From NCBI GenBank assembly GCA_002946415.1, contig NJPS01000013.1, forward strand, positions 1,736,001 to 1,800,000: a stretch of 64,000 nucleotides of DNA, written 5' to 3'. The translations under genes and the position numbers were made by a program. This DNA is from Rutstroemia sp. NJR-2017a BVV2. Taxonomy: Eukaryota; Ascomycota; Leotiomycetes; Helotiales; Rutstroemiaceae. Each line of letters begins with the position of its first letter. Position 1 is the stretch's first letter. A model generated the notes under the pieces. That model saw only the letters and a list, made by a program, of their open reading frames with translations, did no database searches and was not told the DNA's origin. Shown here in pieces: positions 1-12,300 of this stretch.

Positions 1-971
1 ATTCAATCACACGGCGTACTCGGCGGTAGGCTTGTTTCGGAGAAATCGTTCGAACGCTGTTTGTGTATGATGGAAGGACTCCAGAACTGTTCGTTGTGTT
101 CGAGGTGTCGGACAAGGAAGCGAGATAGACTCTGATACAGTATCCGAAGGTGATGAATTGCATCACGACGGTCGCACCCGAGAAGACGAGCAACGGAATC
201 CAGAAATCAGCAAGACTGTCCTTGTGGTTGACGTGGCAGGTGTTGCCGAATCGGAAGGAAACACCGCTGAAGACCAAGGCGAAGGTCAACGCAATCGCAG
301 GTATGCCCCATCCAGTCACCAGTGCTCCCCACATAAACATCTTCCCGAGAACTACTTGCCAGCAGATCTGCAAATGCAGGGCCAATGATCGAAGGAATAG
401 CCACATAATACCACACCACCCGCCAGCCATTATGAATGCACCGGAGAAGGCACATGTCACACTAGATTTCATATCGTTCGGGGTAATTTCGTTAAAGCAC
501 TGGTCTGGGTTGGCACCAAGTGGTATAATAAAGCCCAGCTATTGGAAGGATGCGTTAGATTCAAGACTGGAGTGGTGTCGAGGATTCTACTCACCTGCAT
601 CATGATAGTAGCCACAGTCAAGCATACGCTAAGGTAATGTCTGTGAGTTTTGTCAACTGGTAGGAAGGCGAATGACGCTAGTAGAAAGACCGAGCATAGC
701 ATTGCTGCTACGTTGATCCAGTTGCTCGACTCGGTGATGGTGTTGATGTTCTCCGAGTACAGCCAATCGCTCTGTGGACATGGTAGGCAGCAGATAACTC
801 CCAAAGTTTCCGAGCAAAATCTTCCACTGGTGACTTGAAAATAAGGTCAGTATCATGATATATCCAACGGAAGAAGAGTCACATACATCCACCGGTCTCT
901 GGGAAGAGACTTGCGTCGAGAAAGGGAGGAGGGCATCTCCCTTGGAAGGAAGCCGTCGAAGAGGAATTCAT
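1..971 (-). CDS. Frizzled/Smoothened-like seven-transmembrane receptor, 5' part (partial)
   Basis: Three exons (971-887, 833-595, 538 to beyond position 1) joined by GT-AG introns of 53 and 56 nt, all in phase, giving about 287 residues before the window edge. The N-terminus holds a short Cys-bearing ectodomain (motif RFCSETLGVICCLPCP) and the first hydrophobic helix follows (NVAAMLCSVFLLASFAFLPV); more helices follow in exon 3 (GALVTGWGIPAIALTFALVF, FWIPLLVFSGATVVMQFITF). This order, with the Cys-Cys-x-Pro-Cys-Pro cluster just before helix 1, is that of the fungal Frizzled/Smoothened-like GPCR family. They are plasma-membrane receptors without known ligands in fungi. The ATG at 971 was chosen because it opens the exon that splices in phase onto the Cys motif. 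The C-terminal half is missing because the window ends. Confidence 0.78.
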
Positions 972-3900
972 CGTGAAGATTGGGTACCAACGACCCGAGG
1001 GTGTGGTTGAGAGCTAGCAGAAGCGTTTATTCCGAGTGCTCAGACAGGATCGACGGGGTGCCGAAATAAAAAAGAAAGATATGAAAGACTATTTCTACAA
1101 CGATGTGCTGCTGTGCGTGTGAATCCTCAAACACCTCTGCCCCTCATGGATGTATTCCGGTGACTGATGACGGAAGTGGTATCCAAGCGTGTTTTGAACG
1201 CCGTGTGGTGCGTAGCCCGTGAGGAAGAGGTCAATGGGTTCATGAAGCCATTGCCGGATGCTCTAACTGGTACTTGCAGATGACAAAGAACTCAAAAGGC
1301 AACAAGGAGAAAGTTTGCAAATATTGGGGAAGATATGATGCTATATGTATGTCTATACCTGGAGGATCGAAAAAGAGAGTAAATTAGAAAGTATCCAAAA
1401 GTAGAATGGGAACTGCGGGCCTGCATATGTATAAGGCGGAGAGGTGCGAGGCCCAAGATGCCATAGTGGAGCATGTGGTAGCGGAGGCACACGAGGGTAT
1501 AAAGCACGCAGGCTCTATGGTTCCACGACGAGCCGGGATCATAGAGCTCTTCATGCCTTTCCATTCCTCCCCTGGGGCAAAGTGGTGGATCCCTGGAAGC
1601 CCAAGAAGACCGTTCCGGCCAAAGAGCATGCGGTATCGTGGATAAAGTGTTGACGGCCTAGGGATGATTTAGTACATTTACCCAGATTTGGGATTAAATG
1701 AGCAACGGTTGGTTATGATTGGTAGAAATTAGAACAAAATGCAAAAATCTGGACAAGGGCGATTTGGATTTTTGGGGTTTTTCGCTCGGGTTATCTGCTA
1801 TCTATCGGAGTAGTGACGAGAAGGCCGTCGAGGGTCCCGAATATACGAGCAAGAGAAACAAATCATTGGTAGATGGCGGCTTTGAGGGACCTTTACTAAG
1901 ATGTCTAAAAGGTGTTGAAAAGAGCACAAACGGTAGAGAGAAGAAGATCTCGCCAGTGATTGGGCGTAGTCGATTTCGAAGGCGACATGGACCCCCTGAG
2001 CAAACGACCGAGCTAAGGGAATGCAAAATGTGGTCCACCCTCTCTGCTCCTCTCACCTCCCCATCGCGTCTTCGGTATCCGCATCCCAATCTGATATAGT
2101 CGGCATTAGGGTAGAATGGCTTTGTCTCCGCATTAGGACTCTTCTCCACGAGACGTCCTCGGATGTAATTGGTACGGGCAAATAAACCCATGAGGGTCTT
2201 CCAGAGTGCAGAGTCAGCCCCGAATGCAATGGTATGGATTACGCTGTACTCTTGTTGGAGGCTTGGAGCTGGGTGGAGAGGACGAGCAAAAATGCTCACA
2301 AAGTTTTCTGCTGCGCTGCGCTGCTTTGCATATTCCCTTGTAAGTTGTGCTCCGTATGCACTTTCTCGTAAGAGCTAGCCAGCTCTGCTGTGGGAAAATG
2401 TTCCGAGTAAGCTCCCCTCCACTAAACTGAGGTACACCACTCATTTGTCTTTGCCCCCCTCCCAATTGACTTCTTTTTAACGTGCAGAGTGCAGGGTGCA
2501 GAACGCAGGTCCAAAGTCTTACATTAAAGTACAGTACGCTACACGAAAACAAGGATCTATCATCATTTATTCCCGGAAGGGCTCGATACCCAAGGGTTGG
2601 CCTGGTCGTTTCCCGTCAATCAATCCAATATTGTTCTCTTTTGATAGTGCTCTGTACCCAGCTGCTGATCAGGTTCGGAAAGAAATAAGATGTAACCTTG
2701 AGATTATCTGGTATCTGGTACGCTTCGGGGAGGGGAAAGTGTCTCCGTGAGAAGTGTACCAAGAACATAGGAAATCCAAGACAGATACTAAGTGAGAATT
2801 CCGCGAGGAATTAAAGACAGGAGACATTTCCGCTCTGTGCCGCACCGGTATATCAGCAGAAAATAACAGTGGTAGCTGCGCGCTACGGTTCGGCAGCTGT
2901 GGTTTCCAGTAGCTTCGGCGGACCGATTGTGGCCCGTTCTAAACGTGCCTAGGTCTGCTGTGTCAGTACGGAAGTATAGAAAGCGTCTTATAGTCATCAG
3001 CCAACGTTTGGCCAGTCAGTGCATTGATTGCATGGACAAAAAGATAGAGGCGACGTAGGGATGCTTGCTCCATGGACGAGAGGCGAGACACGGTGACCAA
3101 AGCATCGACTTACGAAGTGCTATCAGATCCCTAGATTCCTAGTCTCAGAGATTCTCGCCCCTACCCAGCCCGACCTTGTGCCTGTCGGTTGTCAAGCCTG
3201 TAGGTGTGCTTTCACGACGCGTGCTAATTGCCACACGCCTATATCACACGTACTACCTGAGTCGACATTCCTTTTGCAGCGCCGCAAGATGGTAAGGCTG
3301 AGAAATTGCTGGCGGTTGGCTTGATATGTGAAATGATATTAATCATGGCGTACCATACACACGCAGCACTTCCATCTGGGCAAAGCATTGACGCGCACTT
3401 CGACTCGCCGCGAGTGAAGTGGCAGTGGGCAGTGGAGGCAAAACAAAAGTTGTTTCCGACCCACTCACGCCCTTGGACTTGCTATTGGCTTGGTACCTTG
3501 GTAAAACAAAACAAAACACCAGGTCACCTGGATGTCGATACAGAGGTCGATAGGTACTTTTCTATGAGTTACTTTTACTAGCCGCGCCGCTTTCGAAATT
3601 GCTCTGCGCTCTGCCGTCGAGGGACAAGCTGAAGATGCTGAGAGGATTGGTTTTGTTGACGCCATCACACATATCATATCTCACATCACAGATGTCTTGG
3701 GCTTCCGTTGCGTTGGTTGGAGCAAATATCTCGTACTAGCTAAGCCGCGGTGTGAATAGCATGAATTATACAAAGTACTACAAATTTACACTCCAGAGGT
3801 TGGAATAAGCCGCCTCGGGCCCAAAGGTTTGTACCAAGTAACCTTACAGTCCAGTACGTACAGAGACGGAAGGATTCAGAAAATAACTGGAAACGATCTC

Positions 3901-4303
3901 CCAAAATTTCCGGTTTAACCCCATACATCGCATGGCTCCGGGACCAAGTGGATATGATTGGCCGGCAATGTAAATCTTGATTGCAATCGGTTTATCCTCC
4001 AGGAAGTTAATCATTCGGCGCAATTTATTTTACACGAGAGAGCAGGGCGAGCAGAGCGAGCAGAGCGGGTTGTGGCCTCTCCAGACTCCAGTGCTCGGTA
4101 CGGAGGAGATACTCAAGTTTGGTAACTTCATCTCGCGTAATCCTGAACGGCAAAGATAGATGGGTGCCTTAGGGAAGCGACCGAACGGACGGTACGGACC
4201 ATTTGCTTATATGGAATCGAAATTACATCTCGTACAAAACGATGCGGCGCAGCAACGAGCATCGAGGAACGAGGCACGTCGAGCCGAGGAGATGACATCG
4301 TGA

Positions 4304-4337
<34 letters not shown>
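4304..4337. repeat. ACCGTGG heptanucleotide tandem repeat
   Basis: Four perfect ACCGTGG units followed by a partial fifth. It lies only about 30 bases from a second, hexanucleotide array. Confidence 0.9.
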
Positions 4338-4364
4338 AATCGCGAGGGATCTCCTCCTTCTCGG

Positions 4365-4395
4365 TACCAGTACCAGTCCCAGTCCCAGTCCCCAG
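4365..4395. repeat. CAGTCC/CAGTAC hexanucleotide tandem repeat
   Basis: About five imperfect TACCAG/TCCCAG units. The same CAGTCC unit recurs as a perfect array at 34221-34250, so this motif is amplified at two unlinked intergenic sites in the window. Confidence 0.85.
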
Positions 4396-7300
4396 TCTTC
4401 CCTCTCGATACCCAAAGGAAGCACTGTATTTGAAGTCTTGTAGTGTATACAATACAGTACCGGCAACTTACGGTAATCCTTCGTGACTTCGTCAGACTTT
4501 TGTGCTTCAGTGAGGTGGGCCACCACGACGTTTGAAACTTTGACCCTCTTTTTCCGCTCTCTTTCCACTCTTTCCTGTGCGACGTGCGTTGACCTTCCCC
4601 TTCATGGCCCGTCGTGGGGCGCCTATGAACACAATTGTCTCGGGGCTACGTCGAGCCAATGCACTGCACAGTCTGCAGTGCAGCAGCAGTTTCAGATTTT
4701 CTCTTATCTTCTTTAAATAAAACTATACACACGAAAGTATTGGAACCGGCAGCGATCGTCTCCGTTGTTCGTTGAGAGCGTTAAAGTTGTGATAGCTTCA
4801 CATTTTGCATTTCGACCGACCTCCTGCATGCTGAACTATAACTCTATGTTGTCACTACACGAGCTACCTCCACGGCCTCTTCAACGAAATGCACGAAGTA
4901 GCCTTCACATCCGCGCTCATCCGCGCTCATCCGGAACGCTAACGGTTTACTTTTGACTTTTCAACGCTCTGTAAATTAATTGCACGTACCACTATTGGGT
5001 CCTTCAACGAGGCAGACTGTGAATCCGTGATGCATTGCTTTCCTCCCATCGTCCCATTTGCCCATGCAGCCATTAACTTAAATATACTTCTAAATGCTAA
5101 GTAGAACTTCGGTACCTTGATAGTAGTTGATACAAAACGACCTACTCCAACCTGGTACGGATGACCTCCGTGACAGCACCAGAACCACAAAATCTGTCAC
5201 TCCCTTTGCTCGCTGGTCATACAATGACCGTTGCAGCTACGCTCCCGTTATAGTTTCGAACACGAAGAACACGACACTATCCCGCGCGTTCTTCTGCGGT
5301 TCTGTTAGCGACCAACATGACGAACCGTTTATACTCCCGGGTGGTTCGTATCACCCTCCCCGACGAACTAAAACTTTTCATCGACTCCGGGCTTCTGTGT
5401 TCCGAGAAAGAGGTTATCTGAAACAGCCTATGTCGGCCTAGCATTGACAAGCTGCAGACACTATCAATTATGGCTGTGTTCTCGAATTCCTCAGACTCCT
5501 GTTGCTATATTCTGCGTGCTGGATCCCCCGTAATGCATGCAATATGCGCATACTCATCACACCAAAAATTTGACCGTCCCGGTACCTTGGATCGAACATC
5601 GGATGGAAGACTAAGAAGGTCAATCAATCACACTACCTTCTACAAGGAATTCAGGTTCCAGGCAGCTTCCAATCAGCCTGCCAATATCGTCCTGGGGTTT
5701 CTGAAATGAGAAAATGCGATATACCTTGCCAGACCACAGGGATATCTCGTTAGCTTTCGCCCATTCTGGACATTTTGAACGAATGTGTATCTTTGAGCCG
5801 GCGCACCTGAAAATTCACCAATCCGTAAGAAATGGCGTCAGAACGTTACATGACATGATATTTCAAACATCGTTGGCGCCTTCGCCCCTCAATTGAAGTC
5901 AAGCAAGGGGAACCCATATCCATGAGCCTTGAGGGCAGAACGTGGAAGTCACGACTCACGACATTATCGAACGGCGACATCGAAATTACAATCCATGCGA
6001 GCAGGCATAAAGCAGGTGCTTTGGCTGTCTATGTCAATATCCCCAGGCATCTCAGCTGTCAGCATCGTATAGCGAGCAATCGATAACAGTTATCTTTGTG
6101 CGAGGCTGATGTCGGCGTTCAGCAAGTAGTCATTGCCTCTTGAACGAGGGGAAGAAGAAAAAAACTCTTCACCATCGGTTTTTGTCATAGTAAGCTGACG
6201 AACGGACGGGGTCAGCCGTACCGCTCCGGACTCTTACTCTACCATTCCGGTCACAATGTTCCCCTGATTTCTCACCAGCTCAGTTCGATCAGCATCGTTA
6301 CTTGCTCTGAAAGTCGTTTGTTGCAACCGCACATCTCAACAGTCTTGAGAAAAATATTGTCCGATAAGCCTCGGTCGTGTGGGCGATTCAGCCCCAAGAT
6401 ATGATACCTCGAATTCTCCTACGTAACAATCACATTCGCGATGCAACTCTACAGATGTACTACCATTCTTTGGTAAGCTTGCCGAAGATGCATTGCTCTC
6501 CAAAATCCCTCCTCATAGTGCCGGAGGTTACCATTCATAGCCTTACCACCGACCCGCGCAAAGGGCTCTGGAAGTCTAGAAACCCTCACCAGTGACCAGA
6601 GTGTATCAGTCCATAGTTACGTCGCATTTCGCATTATTTACACTCTAGCGAAAGTCTGCATTTATTGTGTAGTATAATATGCTATCGATTTCGAAAACCC
6701 CCCCCACGATACCACCAACACGACTCAACTCACTGCATGAAGAATTGCGCGTTCATTTCCCAAATTTAGAAGAAGTACTTCGCTTTTTCAAAACACTCGC
6801 ATTTGACACACACCACGGATCGTAGATTATGCTTAGATTTATTGAAAAAAGCTTCCGTGCTACCTCAAAATCTCCTGAGTATCGGCGCCTCACTCAGGCT
6901 GAATGTCATCCTGTCTCCCATTCGTCCATTCACGGGGATGGCACAAGGGGAAATATAATGTTGTTGGGAAAGCAACTGTTATAAGCTTCATTTTACATAC
7001 ATATGCGGTGCTGCGCGGAAGTGCTGAAGCTTACGGATGTATTCATCAGCATCATCCATTTCCCCATGGGCCCTTTTTTTTTCTTGCGCTTTTTTCCCCG
7101 AATCTTCTCCTTTTTACCAGAACGAATCATCGCGTGTGCATCATTTCCACCATTCATTCACTGTACCGGGCAAAACAAACAGTACATGTACCTTCTCAAT
7201 TGAAGTTAGACCGGGCCAAGGTATATACGCTTTTCCCTATCTATACCTTCATCCACCCCCAGGTCGTCTCGTTTACTTGGCGGCAAAAAAGTCCAAATCC

Positions 7301-7505
7301 TTCGAGAATATTCGTTCAGGGTCCCAAGTTCCAACCCAATCAGCCCCAGCCCTGTCCGTCGCTCCGCTCCAACCTCCTGTTCTTTTCCTCTCCCCAGACC
7401 AGAACAGAACGAACCCCAGGCCCAGGACGAGAGATAAAAATTATGGAGTAAAATCAGCTTGTGTACCTCAAACCACGTAATCCCCCAGACCCGCGCTTTC
7501 CCTTT

Positions 7506-7531
7506 CCCCTCCCTCCCTCCCTCCCTCCCCC
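7506..7531 (-). repeat. CCCT repeat, G-quadruplex motif on the minus strand
   Basis: An uninterrupted CCCT array gives six runs of three or more G separated by single A on the minus strand, which satisfies the usual G-quadruplex pattern with one-base loops. Confidence 0.8.
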
Positions 7532-7610
7532 ATTGCGAAACTTCGCTATGTAACATAGCCATGACGTGAGATACCCCAGGGCCCAGTGAGCGAGAGACGG
7601 TCCGAATGCT

Positions 7611-7646
7611 GTTCTGGTTCTGGTTCTGGTTCTGGTTCTTGTTCTT
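7611..7646. repeat. GTTCTG/GTTCTT hexanucleotide tandem repeat
   Basis: Four GTTCTG units followed by two GTTCTT units, in perfect register. Confidence 0.9.
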
Positions 7647-7820
7647 CTACTCGTGCCCCCCCACGCGGTGGAGTATGTATCATCCCGCGCATACTGAGGC
7701 ACGAGTTGATTGATTGACTGGCGGGTTAAGTTGACGAACGGTTTGTGATTTACTTTTTCTGTATGCTCCGCGGCGATTCGGGCGTGGTCGCGTATGGGGT
7801 TAGCTTTGCTCGGGGATGCG

Positions 7821-7840
7821 GTTGGGTTGGGTTGGGTTGG
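7821..7840. repeat. GTTGG pentanucleotide repeat (four units)
   Basis: Four consecutive GTTGG units in the intergenic region. Confidence 0.8.
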
Positions 7841-9384
7841 AGTTATCTCGGGGATGGATCGGTCCACATGTTCGGTGCGTTGAGTGGATATGTTCTACGC
7901 GTGTGCGCGGGCAAGTGCAAGTGCAGATGCAACGTTGAAGAAGAGAAGAGATTCAATGCGGGGTATGGTGCGGAGAGGAAGCGTCGTTTGTGGTTTCGAT
8001 TGGTGGGGTTGTTTCATCGGCAGTGCAGATAGGAGAGCTTTGTTTCGGATGTGTATGTGTTTCCTGGATGCGCTTCGTTGTTTGCAGGATATGGGTATGT
8101 AATTGCGGGGAAGAAGTGCCGGACGGCGAGTTAAGATGCGTAGGGAAGGAAAGTCCCTGGGTCGAGGGTCTTCGTGGAGATGGAGATGGAGACTGGGGAA
8201 TGGGTTTCATTTGCTTGTTGGTAGATGCTTCTCCTTCTCATCGAACTATAAAACTTTAATACGGTTAGTATTGCCGTGCTGGAGGTTGTCATGCATGCGG
8301 ACGGTGGGTAGTCGTCATCGTTTCGGTATCGCAATGAAGTGTGGAGTGAGTGCATGCCGAGGAGCATGTGCGTTACTTCGGATTGTTATTCCAGGGACAG
8401 TATGGAGAGTGATTGGTATTTTCCAATGTTTGGAACGTCCGTTTACACTGCATGATCTTCCGTCTATGTATCATGCATGTTTGTAGTCTTCTGCAGCGAG
8501 TTCATGTCTCCATGATTTTTCTCGTCGTTACTTGTGCTCTTGTCACAACGTTGCCTATGCTCCTGTCCAATCACTTTGCCTTCATCGTAGTCACGATGAG
8601 AAGCTCCCAGTACATATCCTCTTCCTGAAAGTCTCTTCACTAAGTAGCGAACGCGGTCTAGCACTACTGCTGCCCAAAGCAGGCGATATTGAGATTTACA
8701 GTTCGCCAGAAGAAGCATATCACTTTCATCGTGGTGCTTCAGTGTTGGGAAGGTACCATGAAGGTGGCTAGGAGAAAGCGGGCGAATAGATGCTTCATCA
8801 CTACAGCTTCGTAGAGGAACTTGGACTTGGACGTTTGGAGATGATGTCCTGTTGTTGTGAGGGGGGTCTAGCCTGGCCTCCCTGTAGATAGATGTTCCTG
8901 TTATCGGTTTCTGCTTCTGCATATACATATCTCAATTGGTCCTTCTCTTAAGTAAACAAGTTCTGAGTCCTCGAAACGGCATCGGCTGGAGAAGTTGACT
9001 GGCTGTCTGGTGTATCCAAAACATACCAAAGCTAGGTTATCTACTCGTATCAATGAGTTATTACTTGCGGCTACTTCTCATTATATCTTACAGATATATT
9101 CGTAGGTGTAGGATGACATGTGGGATATAGGTAGGCTACTTGTCCTTTGGTTCGTCATCGTTTCTAAATGCATTGTCTAGTCTCGCTGATATAAGAGCAT
9201 CTCTAGGTAGGGAAGGGAGGAGAGAAATGAGACGAGACGAAGAAGGGTAAGGTAGTAATACCCAAATAGTCGGAGGTGCATTGGGGCTTTCCTCGTCGAT
9301 CAACGTACTGTTTCTTGCTAGTTCATGGCATCCTCTTTATTCTGTGAACCGAACACGATGTTTCTATTCTCATCTGCATCCCAT

Positions 9385-12300
9385 CTAACATACTTCCCGC
9401 CTCTTATCTACCAGCATTTGCTGCATCATAGCCTGTACCTCCAACGATGGTATAGTTAAGTTTTTGCCCACCGTATCCATCGTGCTACAAGAACTAAACA
9501 CACGATGAACAACCGACCTTGCCAAAGTCTTCACATCCCTCCCATTACCCCAAGATGGCGTCTCCATCAGATCCGCAAACAGCCGACACAGACTTTTATG
9601 ACTTTTATCTCCGACCTCCCCCTCCAACGTATCCCTCTCTACACCCTCTATCCGAATTCCAAACTCCCCGATGAATCGCTGCAGCAACATCAAGCAGTGT
9701 TCAGGCGAGAGATGCTCAAATACTATTTCCGTCGCGAATCGACTCGCAAATCCCGGGTTGATATTCTTCAACTTATCCATATTCTCCGTATACCCAGCTA
9801 ATATGATAACCAACTTATTCGCAAACCGTTCTTTCGTGACGCAGTCGATCAGCTCATCCACTGCCTCGCTGGCGAAACGTCCTTCGGCAAGTCGATACGC
9901 TTCGTCGACAAACAGAACTTTCCCCAGCGCTCTTTCTAGCAAGGCTATCACTTTCGGTCCGGTGTGCCCTACGTATTGGCCTATGAGATCAGACACGGAA
10001 CATTCGACTACTTCTGAGGAGGAGAGATATCCCATATTGTAGAAGATCTGCCCGATTTTCTGCGCCATGGTGGTCTTCCCAGTTCCGGGCGGCCCTTTGA
10101 ATAAAAAGTTAAGGGGGATGAGATCGTGAGATCGTGGATTGATACCATGCAGACGCATCCCCTGAATGGTTTTTTGATAGCCGTCAAACTTGGCAATGAT
10201 GTCTTCACGCCCGACAAAGTCTTTGAAGGTTTCCTTGGATCGAGTTTCGTAGTCGGAATGCCTGTCGAAGTCGGGATCGAAGTCCTCTGGCTGAAGAGTC
10301 ATTGCCGTGAAGATGTCGACGGAAGAATCATCTGATATTCTTCGCTGTTGGTTGATTATGGCACGACTAAGAAGATTGTCTACCTCACCTCCATTTCCAA
10401 AGTTTGGACGGTCTCGGGCCGTCTCTAGTACTCGCAAGGCTACCTCTTTGGCTTTCTCGGTGAGTTCCAGTTTTTGCCGATCGATCTTGAGCTCTAGAAC
10501 GCGAGCAAGCTGTTCCATGCTGAAGTTTTCGAACTGAAATGCATCGTCTATGGGAAACCGTCGCGCCAAGCCGGGATTAGCACACTGAAGCATTTCTTTC
10601 ATCGGCTCCGTATATCCTATCAGGATAACACAGAGATCTTCGCCAGGAACATTCTGTATCTCTGCAACGAGCGTATCAATGACCGCGATTCGAAATATGT
10701 CGCCTTCAGGTCTATTGCCAGAACGTTTCCCCGGATATAGCATGTATGCTTCGTCGATCACCAACACTTTACCTCGGGCATCTTTGAGCGCAGACTTGAC
10801 GAATTCTTCAGACTGGCCGATGTATTGTCCGATCAAGTCAGAGGCCTTCTTGAAGATCATTTCTCCACTCGAAAGCATTCCTAGATCGGCGAGTATCTGA
10901 CCATATAATTTGGCGACTGTTGTTTTTCCTGTTCCCGGAGGACCTAAGAACACTCGATTCAGCCCGGCCCGAAGTGGAGGTAGGTCGTGCAGTTTCCGCT
11001 CGTGGTTCAACCGAGCTAAGGAGGCAAAACTGCGCAGAGAAGCCTTGACACTGTCCATTCCAATCATTTCCATCATCTCTTTCCACGCCTCGCTTGCATC
11101 TAGGGCGTCCACCGGTCTAGGCCCTATGATGTCTTCTTTTGTGATCAAACATTCGTCGGGATTCTTCCCGTTCTGCCGTTCTTCAACAATACGGTCAAAT
11201 TGCCTCCTGTATATTTCCGAGAGAGCCTTCTTTAATGACTTTTCTTTGGCCTTCCTGTTATGACCGTCAACTCGACGCTCTAGTATGCGACAGTATGCTC
11301 CGTCAAGGCCCCCCTCAATTTCCATCTTCTTCTTGAATCGTTCATCCAGTAGGTTGCCCAGCATAGATTTAAAGATATCGTGCTCTGGAACACCGTCAAG
11401 ATCGATAATATGAGGTATGTGCCTTTTTATGTATTGATAGTCAAGGAATGAGTCCATCTTGTCAACAGTAGAACAGGAGTAGAGGAAAATGAATTTTTCC
11501 TGTTTTTCCTCCATACTCTTTCGTAAATTTCGAGCATAATCGTCGCCCGAGTCTTCCAGTTCAAACAGGTCAGGGTCTTTCAGGTATAAAACCTAACACT
11601 TTGTTAGTTCAGACCTACTATTCAAAGTTCTGGGCTATTGATCTTACTCCTGATTCGTGGGAACTGGTCTCAGTAAGCCCCGGTGAACAGCACCTACAAC
11701 TATAACTACAATTAGAGGACAAGTCATTGTCTTTTGTGTGCTGTGCTACTGTTGTTTCGATAAAATCGTCGCCCGGTACAGCATTGATTGACATAAGGAA
11801 ATGAGCATATAATCTTATGATGGATTTGCCTAGATTCAGTCTGTTAGGATGTCTTCAACTCATGTCGCCTCTGAATATTTGGTTTTTGTTACTCACAAGT
11901 TTCCGGTTGTCCTACGAAACCAACATTGAAACACTCGGTGGTCAAGTCAACTCCTTGCCTCTGCAGAGTTTCTATTGTGTATTTTGTCTTCAGACAATGT
12001 TTTTTGAAATCCTCCAAGTCTTTCACTGCCATCAACCGGTCCATGAATTCGTTGTGTTCGCCATTCTCTCTCTTGATTCTCATCCATTCTAGCCGAGAAG
12101 GAGAAGCGTCGTCTATTTTCTCAAGGTCCACATTTTCCAGGAAAGCAAGTTCGTCGCTTGTGACTTCGGGAAGAGCTAAGGCTTCTGCAAAAGCTACGGC
12201 TTCTGCAAGAGGATCGTTCTTGGGGCCTTCATTGCTGCCCTTTTCGTCACCACCCTCGTCAACACCCGTGTCGCCGCCCGTGCCGTTATCCTCATCGCTG

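Larger units (their letters stand above)
972..9384. other. 8.4 kb region without a convincing gene
   Basis: Between the receptor start (971) and the end of the HET-AAA gene (9385) no open frame shows a recognisable domain or chains into a spliced model. Base composition is ordinary, unlike the AT-rich right end. It holds several short tandem repeats (listed separately), a strong C-run/G-quadruplex motif at 7506-7531 and a small coding-like island on the minus strand near 2120-2300. It may be long upstream DNA of the receptor, non-coding transcription, or decayed sequence. Confidence 0.5.

Noticed and set aside
1802..2299. Full 165-codon minus-strand frame as a gene
   Set aside because: Only the first third looks coding. 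The remainder loses any pattern after a donor-like site, so it is reported only as a possible exon.
6903..7480. Overlapping open frames of 147-182 codons before the microsatellites
   Set aside because: Pyrimidine-rich composition explains the openness. No domain, no consistent codon use and several frames are open at once.
11515..11896. Reading the HET-like and AAA+ frames as two separate genes
   Set aside because: Coding sequence extends upstream of the first AAA+ Met in the same frame, and two ordinary introns with branch motifs join both parts in phase through a recognisable AAA+ module.
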